A DNA stretch of 64,000 bases from Pithys albifrons albifrons (taxonomy: Eukaryota > Chordata > Aves > Passeriformes > Thamnophilidae), in contig NC_092461.1 of NCBI RefSeq assembly GCF_047495875.1, forward strand, positions 62,856,299 to 62,920,298. Direction: 5' to 3'. Below the pieces are notes generated by a model. It was not told where the DNA came from. It ran no database searches and saw only the letters and a program-made list of their open reading frames with translations. The position numbers and the translations under genes are program-made. Shown here piece after piece: positions 12,773 to 27,300 of this stretch. How positions within the stretch are numbered: the stretch's first letter is position 1; each line of letters begins with the position of its first letter.

Positions 12773-15700
12773 GAATGAACGAAAAAGTGGAGTACAAAAA
12801 CAACCACCAAACTGCAGTTTATGATGAAACTGACTGAGCAAATACTACTTTCTAATGCAGGCACACAATTATGTATCTAGCTCAGTATTTATAGAAGTGA
12901 TGAATCCCATATTTTTTCCTGATTGCAAGGAGTGCCATAGCTGACCCATGGTCGTGCAAGAGAAATAACAAAGCTAGTGTTCAAGTGAATATCCTAAGCA
13001 TGCAGAGACAACACAAAGAATAAGTGGGTATATATGATAACATCTAGTGAATTCAGATCTCCCTAAGTGGAGAAAAAAGTAAGAAAAGAATGAGAACAAG
13101 GATTTCTAACAGCAGTGGTAAATTCTTTATGTGTGCAGACGGCCTCCCATGTAACAGTGGCTTTGGAACATTGCCTTCTGACAGCTCATGCTAATTATAG
13201 AAGAGAGAGAGAAGGGAACCAAGAAGACTATTGCAATAATTCCAATCAGTCTTGTCATACTTTCTATCATGTGCTGTTCATAAACCACAAAGGAAGAAAT
13301 TTTGTCACATTATCCTATGGTATATGATCAGTCAGAGAGAAACTCTTATCAGATGTGTAAGCACAGAACATGGCCCTGTGGCTGCTGCTGGAACTGAAAA
13401 CATCTGGTTTGTGTACACTGGACATAGCAAGGGTCAGTGTCATGATGTCTCACGTGACTAACACATGTATAGGTACCACAGATAACTAGTTATTTCAATA
13501 TTTTATAGAAAGTATAAAAAAAAAATCCCGTACACAAAGACCAAAACAACAATTAATTTCTTCTAAACTGTAAAAGTTCCATCTCTTTCCATATTTTTAA
13601 TATCCTTGAACAATGACAGAGCAGAGACATATAAATCATTATAACTCTGCCAATGTGGTGTTCAGTCCAGGGCCCAGATTCTCCAAGGACAATGTACTTC
13701 AGGTGTTTAAATCTGACAAGAGGACATAACCCTGATATTAATTGCACCTCCAAAGTGACTACTTCTTCCAGCAGCTGTGAAAGGAGATAGTTAAGCCTCA
13801 TTAGATAAATCCCAACTCCACTTTGGATGCTAATAAAGGATGTGGTATGGCTGTCAGACAGTAATTCTTCCTTCTTGAAATCAATACAGTATAAATAGAC
13901 CAAACACAGGGGCTCTGGGCTGAAGGGAAAGTCTTTATAGGTGATGCGTGAGATCCATGCACAGCTTTTCATCTTTCATCCCAGCAGTACTATTTCTACA
14001 TGGCACTTTCAACTATAGCTAAAGCAAGGTATCTCTATCAAGAGAAAACAAGGTAATCATTAAGGGAAAAAAAGTTAAAAGAAATTTAGTTCAAAGTGGA
14101 GAGGAGATGAAGAGTTTGTAGAAGAGACAAGAATCTGAAGGTAACATGAGCAATCAATCAGAGAACATGGGCTAGTGAACACATCTCATGGAGGGACAAG
14201 GAGTGTTGGGGAAAAGGATGGAAACACAGCAGCAGTTGTATTGGGATTAAATATACATAGGTAAAGAAATTCAAGTATGTGACTTTCTTGTTTCTGAAGT
14301 AGAAATCTCCAAGACTTATTGGTAAAAAATATTATTTGAATGGGCATGTTTCTTGTCATGTTAGCATGAAACCTAAATCCAATTACTGTTTCAATTAGTA
14401 ATTTGCAAGTACGAACTATTTCAGATAAAATCTGCACATTACTAACATTAGCATATATATTTACGAAGATAGAATACCTGTACAAAGTGATCTCGACTGT
14501 TGCATAAGGCAATCTTTTCAAAAGACAAAATTGCAATGCGTTTCAGCTATTGCAGACTTATAAACCTAGGGCACATGTTAGAATGGCATTCTGAGATCCA
14601 TTTAGAGTAGTATCTTGAAAAGCAACCTTTGTGAAATGATTTGGGGTCAAATAGACAAGCAATAAAGCATAAGTTTCCACTACAATGCTGTGACCAAAGG
14701 GCTAATATAATCCATTGATATATAAATGTAGGAAAAATGAGTGAATTCATCATTTTTCTCTATAGCAAAGATGAATTCATTAGAAAGGCAGATCTAATGG
14801 GGAAAAAAATGGAGCTTTTAAAAGCAGTCATGGACTTATTGAAAAGCCATAGAAAATACCCTGCTAAAAGAGAGTTTAATACTTCAACAGATCTAGTCCA
14901 TTAAAACTAGAATTGAGACACTTGGCTTCAATGCATAACCACATTTATGAGAAGAAAACAGAGGGCCCTTTGGCAGTCAAGAAGGTACAATAAAGGTTAA
15001 ATGCTAAAGCTGAATATATTTATATAAGAAATTATGCACTTTGGGTTTTCATACAAAATGAGTGATCAACCTCTGAAACAAGAGAAGTTTTGAAATTTTT
15101 GTTGTTTGAAATCCTCCTGTCAAAACTGTATTTTTTTCTGAGAGACATGATTTTGCTCTATGTGTGTGTGTTATGGACTAAGGCTAGAAAACAGAAAACA
15201 GACATGTCATTTTCACAGGTAAAACAAAATACAGTACACTAACCCAAAGCTGAAAAAATGGGGAAAACAGCACTTCAATTTTAGTTGTTTTTTTCTATTT
15301 TTAAAACTTAATGAAGGTAGATTTGACCCAAAGCTATAAATCTTCTGTCAAGGTGAATTGCATCTTTTGTTTCATGTACTGCTTTACCAACATGTTTTGT
15401 CTAGCTCTATTCAGCTCAGAGGTAATGCTGTGAGATTTAATGTCTTTGATTTACAGGTCTGATGAGACAATCAAATGATCTCACGAAATTTAAAGTCTAT
15501 AAATCTATCAATTTATACCTATTAACAAAGGAACTTTGCAAGCTGATGTTTATCTACTGCAGTTTAATAACTACTTCTTTTCCTAACAATAATCAATGAA
15601 TATGTTCTCTCTTATATTTCACTTCATTAAAAAAAAATTCTCTTTATCTGTTTATCTGAACTGCTGGGAAGCACATCCATTCATGCATAAACTATTTAAT

Positions 15701-18269
15701 GAATTTGAAAATAAAGCTCTACGTTTAAATTACCATCCTGCAGTCTGCTCCGGATGATTCCCTGTCTTCCCCATAAGTGACATGAATTGTAATACTGGAT
15801 AGTGTGTACAAGTCTTTCAATGACACCACATCCTTTGAAGCAAAAATAGTTTGACAGAAGCGTCATCAGACTTGTGGGTACCCTGGCAGCAAATGCTGAT
15901 GCTTCTCATGAGAAATTTTCTTAGGAACCTGAAAAGCAACATGAAGAATTTGAATGTTGGGAGAGGCAACACTGAGCACTTGGCAAAGTTCTCTTTTTAT
16001 ACTTAAATTCTGCTCTTCAAGATAACCCTCTGCAAGACAATGCAGATGTCAGACTTCACTGTCTGTTATTGGAAAACTGGGTTGCCTAATCTGTATAGGC
16101 GGAAGGCAGAGCAGAGCTGCAGAGTTTCTATGGAGATGGGAATTGGTGAGGAAGTGCATTTTCTCCTGTTTCATCCAGTCTTCCTGATCTTATAAGGGGC
16201 CATTAAAGCCATTTATCTCTCTCTGAAGAAATAATGATGTCTTTGGGAGCAATAGCAAAAGCAAGGTTAAGTTTAACCTGAAATGAGGATATCTGGTGTA
16301 TTTTTCCCAGATCCAGCATTTCAAAATATAATTCAGAACAGGTTTTGGTTCTCAGACCTGACAGTGTAAGCTAAATATAGATAAGCTTGTAGGCTGGTTT
16401 TGACACTCACTAAGTGGTAATAGAGAATAAGAAGAATTTCTCAAGTAAAGGTAATCTTATTAACACTAACCATGCTATCCGTACTCAAAGTCTCTGCAGA
16501 GCAAGTCTATTGGACACCACTGGATCTTTGACAAGTATGTGTAGATACCAAAAATGTCTGAGTTGCTAACTAGGACACACATGCAGGTAAATTAGAAGTG
16601 ATTTACATCTGTACACCTGAGGGATGCCTAGAAAGTTTGAGTTAGATTTCTCCAGTTTCAGAATATATAGGTTTACTCAAAACCTTATTTCCCTGTCTCA
16701 TCTTCCTCTTCTAGGGAAGTGTATTTTAGGAACTGAAATTTATAACTGGAAAAGGAAATTGTTTGCAGGGAGATCTACAAAGCTGGATTTTTCTTTTTAA
16801 AGCCATTTGTTTGGCTGCTGTTACTGTGCATGGGTTTGAGGTTGCTCCCTTATCTACACATGTATCTTTTGAGAGACTAAAGGACTGGGGAGAGGAGTTA
16901 AAACATACCTTGATGGAGTCATCAAAGAGAAATATATGTCTGGCTTCAATTTAGCTCAGTTCAGGGACAAAATATATATGGTGGGTGACACTCATTTTCA
17001 AGGGCTTGTAAAGAAATACGTTTCTCAATTTGTATTCTTATGTGAAAGTTTTTCCTTTCCAATCTGTAAAGACCAGATGTTTTTTACAGGCTTTGTAGCA
17101 CAAGCTGAAGCGAGCCTTTTGCCTGCCTCCCCCCACTCTCCCTTAGCAGTGGTGGTGCAGCAGAGGGAGATGTGAAGCTGACCAGCTACGTGTCCTCCCC
17201 TCGGAGAGCACCAGTGCTGCCTCACATGTCCACAGGCTCCTTTATTAGCACTCCCAGCTCTGTGAGCACATTCGATACACTTTGAATCTAAGCTTGATTT
17301 ATTTAATGAAATAGCCTTTCTAGAAGAAAAATGTGAAAGTCCCACAGGGAAGGAGGGAGGCGAAAGGAGGAAGCCCATAAGATTGCAAATTCTGGTCCAC
17401 CTCTCTGCAAACTCTCGTCAGATCTCAGCAAAGGTAAAGGGCCATTACATGAAACAAGCTTCTCAAAAGCCAGAAGGAGCAAGGGTTAGGAAATTCCAAA
17501 AAGCCATGTAAATCTTGAGGACAGGAATACATATGTATATATAGATACATAACTCAAAATTACAGATAACTTGACACAGTAGTTTCTTCTGAGCTTACTC
17601 TTAACTTGCATGTCCCCTTTGGTTTAAACTTTTGCTCTATTGTTCATTTCCAATATCAGCAGGATTGTAAAATTAGTATTTAGATAACAAAAAACCCCCA
17701 TATTTCAAGGAATATAATTTCATATTTCACTTCATTGTGCAGAAACAATAAGGTTATGGAACATTCAGCTCACATTAGTAGCAACTAATACTTCATTACT
17801 ATTTTCAGTAATATAAAGAAACAATTATGAACTGAGGCATTTTTAAAAGAAGAAAAAACACAAAATATATGACCAGTGATCTTATTACTAGTTCACAGAT
17901 TCAGAATGTACTATTTGAAGTGCAATATTCTGGGTGTTTTGTAACATACATAAGAAATCATTATTTAGTTATTAAAGCAGTTTTCTTTTTGGCTCTACTT
18001 ATTTCAGATTTACAGAATTATGCAAAAAGATTTTTAAGCTTTTCTAAATTAGATTGCTACCTCTGCATTCTTTTTAGTAAATCAAAGATATTTCAACTGT
18101 GGTAGACATACAGTGATTTGTTTGCCAGATCCATTCTGTCTTCTTCCCTCTCCTCACAAGCCAGCTCCTCAACTTGCTTGCCAGGACAATTCAGGAGCCA
18201 TGTTCACCTTGGGTGATGTGTATGACCTCAGCATTTTGTGGTTACACACTTTGTACAAACTAAAAGATG
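12773..18269. other. No gene seen; AT-rich DNA
   Basis: I recognise no exon, RNA gene or young repeat. The longest frames (13553-13972 minus, 139 codons; 14186-14536 minus; 17025-17378 minus) give proteins with no recognisable features. The 14.7-16.7 kb part is especially AT-rich and could hold conserved non-coding elements, but that cannot be judged from one sequence. Confidence 0.55.
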
Positions 18270-18312
18270 CCTTGTTTTGTTTTTTTTGTTTGGTTGTTTG
18301 ATTGTTTGTTTT
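18270..18312. repeat. T-rich (TTTG)n simple repeat
   Basis: Irregular repeats of TTTTG/TTTG including 'gtttggttgtttgattgttt'. Low complexity only. Confidence 0.8.
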
Positions 18313-21300
18313 CTCTTGGGAAGCAGGGACAGCAGGCCTAGACTCATTAAAACTTATGAAAAATGAGGAGGTCAGCAAGGGCAGAAAAAGTATGCAGAAA
18401 TATGTGGTCTCTAGTAGATACAGGCTATAGCATTTTAATATTTTCCAACACAGATATTCATGGTAATATCAGCTTTAAGGAACAGCACAGGGGTTTCCTT
18501 TAAAGAAAACAAGGTGTCATTGTGGTCTTCCAACATTGCTTTTGCAACTCACATGCTTCACATTCATGGCAGCTCTAGTTTCCTTTAGTGTGCCCAGGAG
18601 AAGACTGATGGACTAGCATGGAGCATTTCCAGACCTGCCCTCCTACTCCTTCTGGACAGCTGCAGCTGTGGGGCAGCACAATCCCAAGTTGGGGGCAGAA
18701 AACCAGGGCAGAAGATAACGGAGTGGAAATCCAGAACAGGGGAGAAGGTGGATATTGCAGATGACAGAGCTGTATGATGGCACATATTAATCTTAGTATC
18801 AAATTATACCATACTATTTTAGAATCATCTTACTTACAATGATAGTACATAATCAGTATACAGATGCATGCACATTGCTGCCTTCTAGTTTTTACATATT
18901 ATGAAAAAGAAAATACTAATGTTGGATGCAGCAGCCAAAGCACATGTCACTAATCCAAATTTATAATCAGATTGAATGTGCTAGAAGGCATAAAATTAAT
19001 TATTACTTCAACTGATTTCTTCATGATATGACTTTTCTAAAAGCTAAATCAAAACCAATTCTTCTACTCTACATACAGGAACCATCAATGGAAGAAAACC
19101 TAAACCCCTCCGTGCTCCAGTCTGATTAAAGATGTATGGCATGTGAAAACATACTGCAAATAAGCCATACTCAGCTATGCTGAGTGCAGCAAAAGTGACA
19201 TGTCTCAACTATACGTGTAAATATTTGTAACAAGAGCTAAATGTCATCAAGTTCTGCTTTTCTGCTAAGGTGTCAGTTTTAGAAGACAGAGTAGCTCATC
19301 CTTTTGTGTTGAGCAAACTATTCAGGCAGCTGCTGTTCGTTATGCCTTATTAATCTCTACCAGACGAAAGAAGTATTTGTAAGAACTAGCAAACATCAGC
19401 AGAAACAGTAGATAAAAGGAGGGACTACAGCTCTGGATGTTTCTGAGCCTCAGTGAAGTATTTCTACTGCCTGTGAGCAAATGCATCCTCTTTCAGGAAA
19501 GTATCAGAGGAAACCCAGCAAGAGATATGCAGTCTACAGCATCTTTCTACAGTTATGCCCAGGCTTTCCAGTTCCCTTCTGATTGTCTTTCTTCCCTTTC
19601 TTCTTTCTCAGCTAGATCTTTTAACAGTTTTCCCATCCATCTAACTTTTCTTAATTTTCCTTGCTTTTCTGTGTTCTTCCCCTTCCTCATCTTTCCATTG
19701 GTGTATTCTCCTTACAATCTTTTGCTCCTTCACTGTCCCTCCAAACATGACCAATAAGTCATCTTTCTGTTCCTTTTACTTTGCCATTAAACCTCTTCTC
19801 TTGACACCTTTCTTGTCTGTGTAGTTGGCAAGCTCTTCAGGAGCAAACCACTGGATCTTCTGAGACCATGTTGCCATGAAGAATAACAGTAGATCAGTGA
19901 AGTTTTGACCCAGAGGAAGTCACACAACTGCACTGCGAGAGCACCTGAACTGGGATTGTATGCTGACTTTGCAGTGCTGGGAAAACAGGCTGTGGTTGGT
20001 TTGGTACCACACTGGATGGCTGGGGGAAGCATTATTTCATACAGGATCAGCATTTTGGGTCTGTGGCTTTGTTGCTTTTGATCTAGTAGTGGGAGCCCTG
20101 CAGCAGGATTTATTGTGTTCTTGAATGACAGCCCAAAACTGTGAAGCACCTAGCAAGATGAAGTTTACCTTAGCTTGCTCCTTAGGCACTTTTGGAAGAA
20201 GCACTATTCTTTTAATGGTAATAGTAGTAATAATACTAATAATTACTCTGTGCATTAGACCAACATCCATTTGGGTGGTGCCTAAGTTATTGAAAAAAAA
20301 CTGGAAACATAACCAACTTGAACCACTCTCTCTGCTTCCTGGAGGGGAAGGCTTGTACCTCCAGCATCATGCTAGAGAAGGTGAAGTCTCTGTGCCTGAG
20401 CTGCTAATATCTACCAAGCCCTTTTGGGGAAAGCAGGGCCAGTCTCATGTGAAAAATACCCAGGCCATATATTTGTCCCAATATGCCTGGAAATTGCCAG
20501 GAAAACGAAAGTGGAAGATTGCTCCCTGTCTCCAGAGCTGCTTCACTACCCAGCAGTCTGTTGATTGAAATTTCACCATCATTTCTCTTCAACAAATACC
20601 AAGTGTCTATAAAATGCTGCAAACATTGCCTAACAGGAAAAAAAATGGACCCAAGAGCCCTGAAAGATTAGTTGGACTGACAATGGGTTCAGAGAGGAAG
20701 CTTCTGACTAGGTGGCAGAGCATCCTGTGGTTTCAACCTGTTGGGATTCAGTACTTGTTGTTTGAACACACAGCTGACCACATTGCTCACTGTTTTCAGC
20801 GCATCTCCTTTCCTCTAGACTCGCTTACTTCTGTCCAGGGTTACCCAAGAGAGCTGTACCCATCTGTCCCCTGTGAGGTCTGCAGTATATCTGTGACACA
20901 CCAGTCACCTACTCCTTGCAATCTGCAGCTGGTACATGATGAGCAGTGGTATTAGCTAACACATCTTGATGGAGGACTAAAGTATCTTTTTCCCATTCAA
21001 ACAATAGTTCTACATGGGGGGAAAACAGAATAAAACAAACAAAAAAATATACAGAACCAAAAAGACTGTAACAGGGCAGCCCTAATTCTACAAGTCTAAT
21101 CTGCTGTTACCAAAGATATCACATATTGTTGAAGGTGTGTTAGCTTAGCTGTGCTCAGCATATAAAAGTCAGACCTTTCCTATGACTCAGAAAGCAGTTG
21201 CTTAACCACAAACCCCAGAATCCATGACAGTTAAAGCACAGACACTTTTTATACATCTAAGTTCTTGGATGGCTGGGATTTGCTGGGCTGCACTGTGGGT

Positions 21301-22295
21301 AAAATGAATTGTAGTCCTTTGTCATATTACCTTTGCTGAGGGATAACATCTTCCTCAGAGGGCAAAACAGATGACTTGAGAGAATGAGCTGTGGCATAGC
21401 TGAGCCACAACAAATTTTTACTAACCATGGAGCTTTTTCTAGCAGATACCTGCATCTGGACTGTGGTGCATAGTACAATGGGATTTAATAACTGCTATTA
21501 GAACTGGCAGACAGCCCTGATCCTAGAGAGGGGCCATATATTTAAGAACTATGCAAATTATGCACTATGCATGTGACCAAATTCTTTGTGGAGGAAAATC
21601 CCTGGGACTGTGTTAAATTAAATAGGATTATGGCTTTCACTAATCTGTATCCAGTGTGACCATACAAGGGTATTAGTTTGATAATATTTAAGGACTTAGC
21701 TCTACAGCAGCAGTAATCAGCTGTCTAAGCTCAGTGACTGTGTTGTCAGTGAAAATACTAACTATTAAAGAGACTGTTATTTGCATTCCCTGAATTAAAC
21801 ATGTGACACTCACCAGCTGGCAAATTAAGCACACGAAAGTTATGCATAGGTCAAGTCATTTTTCTTTCCGGGATAAGTAGAAAGAGCAAATTGTGGGATA
21901 TGACTGCTCTGAGGAGAACCACTGAGCCCTGCTGCTCTTGTGAAGCTGTGGGTAATGCTCTCATCAGCTCAGTGGGAGTGGAGGCAAACCAGTGTGATGA
22001 TACTACCAAAAACTTTATCCTTTCACCTGTAGCCTTTTTCCTGAGTGGAACAGGTAGAATTTGAGATAATTTAGCAACATAACATGGTTCCTAACCTGAG
22101 AGCAGTCCTTGTCAACCTGACATTTGTTTACCAGGAGTTACAATGTCGTCTCCAGTAGCTGAAATCAGAGGTAATTGTGGCATATGCTGACAAAACCTGA
22201 CATTGTAATGGCTCTCTACGAAAAAGCAAACAGATAACTCTCTTCAAGCCTGTTTCTGCACAATCACACATATATGTGTATAAAGATAAATATAT
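18313..22295. other. No gene seen
   Basis: No recognisable exon. The frame at 20125-20568 (plus, 147 codons) appears to contain a membrane helix, but that helix is encoded by a degenerate ATA/AAT trinucleotide tract at about 20211-20245, so I regard it as a composition artefact. The frame at 20614-20955 overlaps it and is also unrecognised. Confidence 0.55.
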
Positions 22296-22334
22296 GCACA
22301 TGTATATATGTATCTATGTATCTATGTATCTATG

Positions 22335-22383
<49 letters not shown>

Positions 22384-22398
22384 CTATATCTATATCTG
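22296..22398. repeat. Compound CTAT/GTAT tetranucleotide microsatellite
   Basis: A short TATATG-rich lead is followed by alternating TATC/TATG units and then about a dozen uninterrupted CTAT units, ending in degenerate TTTCTCTATATC. GATA/CTAT arrays of this kind are usually length-polymorphic. Confidence 0.95.
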
Positions 22399-25300
22399 CG
22401 CTCAACTGGAAAACATTAAGAGCCCTCTCAAATGTAAATCCTAGTAATGCAATATGAAAAACATTCAAAGCAGGGAAGGGATCTAAGCCACAGGTCATAG
22501 GCATTTTTCCACTGATTTCAATGAAACAAAGATTTTCATTACCTGTATTGAAAGCAGTATTATTTCAGTAAATGGATGGCATAATCAGACTATTTTCCTA
22601 CTTTTTAAACTATATTTTATTGTGTTAATGCTATAAAAAGCCCAGTATTACATCTTCAATTGTCTTGTATGCATAGAATTTTTACCAAAAATAAAATAAA
22701 ACTGCTAATCAGCTTGCTTGAAGAGGACTCTTAAAGAAAGAACTATATGAAAACAATACTTTTTCCATTATCATTCTGTTCTTAAGGTGTCTGAATCTAA
22801 TTTTAATAGGAGAGAAAAACATTTTTAATAGTTCCATTATATGTTCTACAGCCAGCGCAGCTAAAATAGAACAGTATGTTTAGCATCATCTCTAATCCTG
22901 CAAGACTCCATCTGAAGGTCACATTTTTAAAAGAGATATCTATATAAATCCTATTGAGGATAACTCTGTGATTATAGTGTGGGCTGCAGAATGATCCGTC
23001 ATAAAAATACAGAGCACGAGATGTAGTGGGTTGATTCTTAACTCCCAGACAAGGCTTGCAGGACAAAATATCCTTTGTGTCTAAATGGAACAGCCATGCA
23101 GCAGAGGTCAGTCAGGGACACAAGCATAGGAGAAGCCTAGAGCAGCACCCGTCCAGTCCCTCAGATTGAGTTTGTTGTTTGCATAGCCCTATCAAGACAG
23201 ATTTAATCTGTCCCATCATACTAAAGTTCTCATGCACAAGCAGCTGGCTATGTCATATTAAAAGGAAAGATACAATGCCCAAAGTACCCTTACTCACTTG
23301 GGCACCACAGGTGACTTTTTCACATTGAAAATTCCCTGCAATGTAGGGTGATTTTTGATCACCATGCTGTCACATCACCTCACTTCTAACTGCACATACA
23401 TTTAGATTAGATATTCATGTGCACATATAGCTCTGAACCATCCAGTTACTCTGCACATGCTTCACCAGATTACAGTGAACTTTTTATTATTAAAATCCAG
23501 CTTCTTAATTTTGCTATTTAACCCATGTTTATTCTTATTTCCTTGAATAAGTTGATTTGTTTGTTATGGGATTGAGTGAGCCAGATGAAACAGCTAGGAA
23601 ATTTCATAGCATACCCCAGCTGATTTTCCTTCTGACTCATTCAACCAGCCAGGGGGGTTAAAGAAATGCAAACATGAGTTGGAGTCTTTTACCAAATTTC
23701 CTTAGACAATTTTTCCCAAAATCATCAGGAATGCTGCTTATGCTTCCTTAAGCTTCCAATATGCTTTCCAGATGAATATTTTGGGATCCCAGCACTACAA
23801 GCAAAACCATCCAATTGAAATAAATGTTTGTCTGGACAGGTTCTTCATTGTACCCTGGAGCCACCTGAACTTATGGCAATTCCCAAGAATCCAAATGGCT
23901 ATGCCAATGCTTAGGCTCTTCTCCAGAAGACACACAAGCTGTGTCTGCTCTTGTTTTATTTTTCATATTAAAACTCAGGGAAAATTCTAGCTTAAACAGC
24001 ACAATTTTAAGCTAGAAATATTTTTATCACATTGATAACAACAATGTCAAATGGCTAAATGCTAAACTGCATTTCATTTACAATAAGACTCAACAAGCTA
24101 TTTGGAAACATTATTAAAGTTCACATCACTACATTTTTTTAAACATGAAGAGGCATTTTATAGAGGACTCATTCTGACTTGTACCACAAAAGCATCTGAC
24201 TTCTAAGTAAATTACTACACCACTGCAATGGCATGACAGTATTATTAATGAAGGTGGGTTTTAGAGCTGTGTGCTGTAGGTGTGGAAAAGGGCTTTGGAC
24301 AGGATCATCTTTTGTAAGGAGAGGTTCCCAGTTACTGAAAAATCTTCATGCTGGAGTCATTGCAAGAGTGACAGTGGATCTCAACGTAACCAAATACCAC
24401 AGAGACATAAAATGTTTTCTTATGTCAATATTTATTAAATTATCTGAATTATGAGAAGAGAATTTGGGTAACTCAAATTGATGTAATTACTTTATCTGTG
24501 AAAAGACAGCATTCATTTGGCCAAGACAAGTAGAAAAGCTCTGCCTCCATGCCTGAGAACCTAAACAGAAACAGAAAGGCCTATTTACATTAAAAAAATA
24601 TTATCTATCAACTCATTTTCAGTACCGTCCCTTACCTGAAGGGCAGAAGTTATAACTGTATGCAACTTTGTAATTGTTTTTCTACATCAAACATGATTCC
24701 TAGAAAGATCTGTGTGTTTTGGCTTAATGTTTTCATCTTTAGATTTTCAAATACCAAGAGAAGAAGCAAACAAAAAAGTTTGTAACATATCTGTGATCTC
24801 TCATCCAATATTTCAAAGTAAATCCTAAAGACGTGGTGGTCGGTCATAACTAATTTTGGACATGGAAAAACCAGCATACAGTGGTATGCACAAATGTGTA
24901 CTTTTAAACTGCAAGAATAGTCCCTGCAGTGCTTTCAGTCTGGGACAGCTTGAATTCTCATCTCTCACTGCCATGGGAGCTGGCACAGTGCAGAGACAGG
25001 CAGTTTTCAGGTGGTCTCTGTTCAGAAAATCATGTAATTGGGTAGATGTGGGATGCTCCATGCCAGCCTCTTCAAGGCCAGAGAGCATTCGCTGGTACTT
25101 TTAAGTTTACTGGAGTAACTAGAAGCCATGTGTTCTCATTTCTCTTTGTCAAAAGAATAGGATGAAGAAAGTTAAAAACAACTATCTCTGCCAACAGATC
25201 AATCTATACTGAGTTTTAAGGTGCAAGGGAAAAATAGGCTGGTAATCATATTGTTATAGATGCATTTTGAAGGCCAAATTCATCCTCGTTCTAAATTCAC

Positions 25301-27019
25301 TGACCTTTATTTGTATGTCAGATCAATAATAATAAAATATTGGCATGTAATATAAAATAAGTTCCTCACAACCTTTGAGCAATGCTTTGTCATCCAAAAA
25401 GTTAGGTTAAAATTGAAGTGTTTTGAGAAGAACGAGTCATCTTAAGATGGATAGGTATGTCAGGGTCCAGGCTCCCACAGTATAATATAGTTGTTTGCTT
25501 CATTTGTAAAAAGGCTACCATAAACTTTCCTGGTGAAAATTAATTCTCAAGACATTAAAAAAATCAATTACCAAGCACAAAGCTATCTTCCTAATGATGT
25601 TACATACTGAAAATTCAATCTGGATCTTGAAATTATGGTCAGGGCTTGTAGATTTATAAGTTTACCATTTAAAGGTTTTGCACTGAAAATGGTACAAAAC
25701 AGAACCTGTCTCTGTAAGCACCTCTTGGGTGTGAAAGAGAAAATGGAACCAGCTTCATTTTTCAATTGTCATATTCCTTCCCCACTGCCACATGTATCAT
25801 TCATGTTACCAGCTGCAACTCCATGGAATGATGAAAACCTCTGTTAAAAACCCATTTAAAAGTGGTAATTTTTCTGATTTAAATATTTTTCTACATAAGA
25901 TTCTTATACTAGCTATGAGTTCCCAGCTATTTGAAGACAGTTTTATACCCAATTTGAAAGTCATGTAATACTTAGAGAATTTGTTACATATTCAAAAGAC
26001 CAAAACTGACTAGCAGTGATTTATAGGCACAATATTTCTGATGCAAAATAACACAAAGAAACCACAGAATGTAAGATGTTATTTAAACTTAATTCTTTTG
26101 GCTTTATGGATGTGCACATACAAAGCAATTCTTCACAGGAATTCCATCAGATCATAAATTAAAAGGACTTCAAAAGTTGTCAAATGCAAGTCATTGTAAG
26201 TAATTTTACTTTAAAGATGAAGTTTGGTTTCACTGAGCCATCTCCACTGGTAGGATTTCTCTAAACCACAATGTACTGGCTTTTTCCCTGGTGAAACTAA
26301 ACAAAGTACCCAATGTTCCAGTGTGAACATGAGTCAAGCAGTTGTCTGGAGCTAAGGACACACTATCAAATTGACACAACAGGAAATGTGAAAAATTACA
26401 AGAGATCACAGCAAATGGCGGTATTTGTGAAACAATAAATTCTCCTTAGACAATGTTTATAAACAATACATTGTTAATCTGAATATTTCAACAGTGACCT
26501 AACATTTATGGAACAGAGATGTAAATACTAATTCATCTTTATTCTACAAACTGTATCTTTTACTTATTGATCTTACAGAGATGAACCTCTTGGATTTCTC
26601 ATGCTGTCAAACAGATACAAATTTAGAAGGATGTGGGATAATAATGAGTGACTAAACACAGAAATAAAAGATGGTAAGATAAACATCTTACGAATTTTGA
26701 AATTCAGGGGAAAAAAAAGATTAAACTACAAACAAAATCACTGCTTGAAACCCAAAGAGATTATTAGAAAAACAAAATAATTATGCAAAGTCTTTGTATC
26801 AGAAGATTGTAATAGTTCTACTAAAAGTCAACTTAAATCCACTGTAGAGGAGTCCTAGTTGAGACTAAGAAGAATAATAATGTACCACCATTACATTATC
26901 AAATTCTATTAGAATAGCTAATTGCTCACATTTACAATGATTTCATAATCTGCCATTATGGCAGCTGCAGGCAGGAGAGAGAGCAGAGGGACATGTGAAT
27001 TCTTGGCACTGAAATCACA
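22399..27019. other. No gene seen
   Basis: AT-rich DNA without recognisable exons or recent repeats. The phrase 'ggccaaattcatcctcgtt' followed by 'ttcactgacc' near 25270 resembles pieces of old amniote repeats but is too short to assign. All open frames are under 90 codons. Confidence 0.55.
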
Positions 27020-27300
27020 GAATCTATGTTAAAGGCTTATTAAGACTATTTAATCCCTTTCCCGGCTAATTCTGGATTGTCCTCCATTGTACACTTCCTA
27101 GTGTTAAGTCTAACCTAGTTTTAAATACCTCAAGCAATGGGAATGCCTTCAGTCCCCTTAGGAGATTACTTCAAGGCTAATGCATTTCAGTGGCAGAGAT
27201 GCTTTTTGATCTCCTGCCTACATTTGCCCTTGCTTTATTCCTTTTGATTAAGAAAGTTTCTTGCCTTCTCTTTTTCATTGAAAGATGTGAGATACCCCAT
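27020..27300 (-). mobile_element. Old, decayed CR1-type LINE 3' fragment
   Basis: On plus, the order 'gtctaacctagttttaaata', 'cctcaagcaatgggaatgcc', 'ccccttaggagattacttca' and 'tgcatttcagtggcag', followed by a tttgcccttgctttattcc-like block, matches the antisense 3' region of older reptile/bird CR1 subfamilies (few-kb LINEs whose 3' untranslated end is usually what survives). Divergence is clearly greater than in the other CR1 copies here. Both ends are uncertain. Confidence 0.6.

Noticed and set aside
20125..20568. Small membrane protein gene (147 codons)
   Set aside because: The apparent membrane helix is encoded by a degenerate ATA/AAT repeat at about 20211-20245, and the rest is unrecognised.
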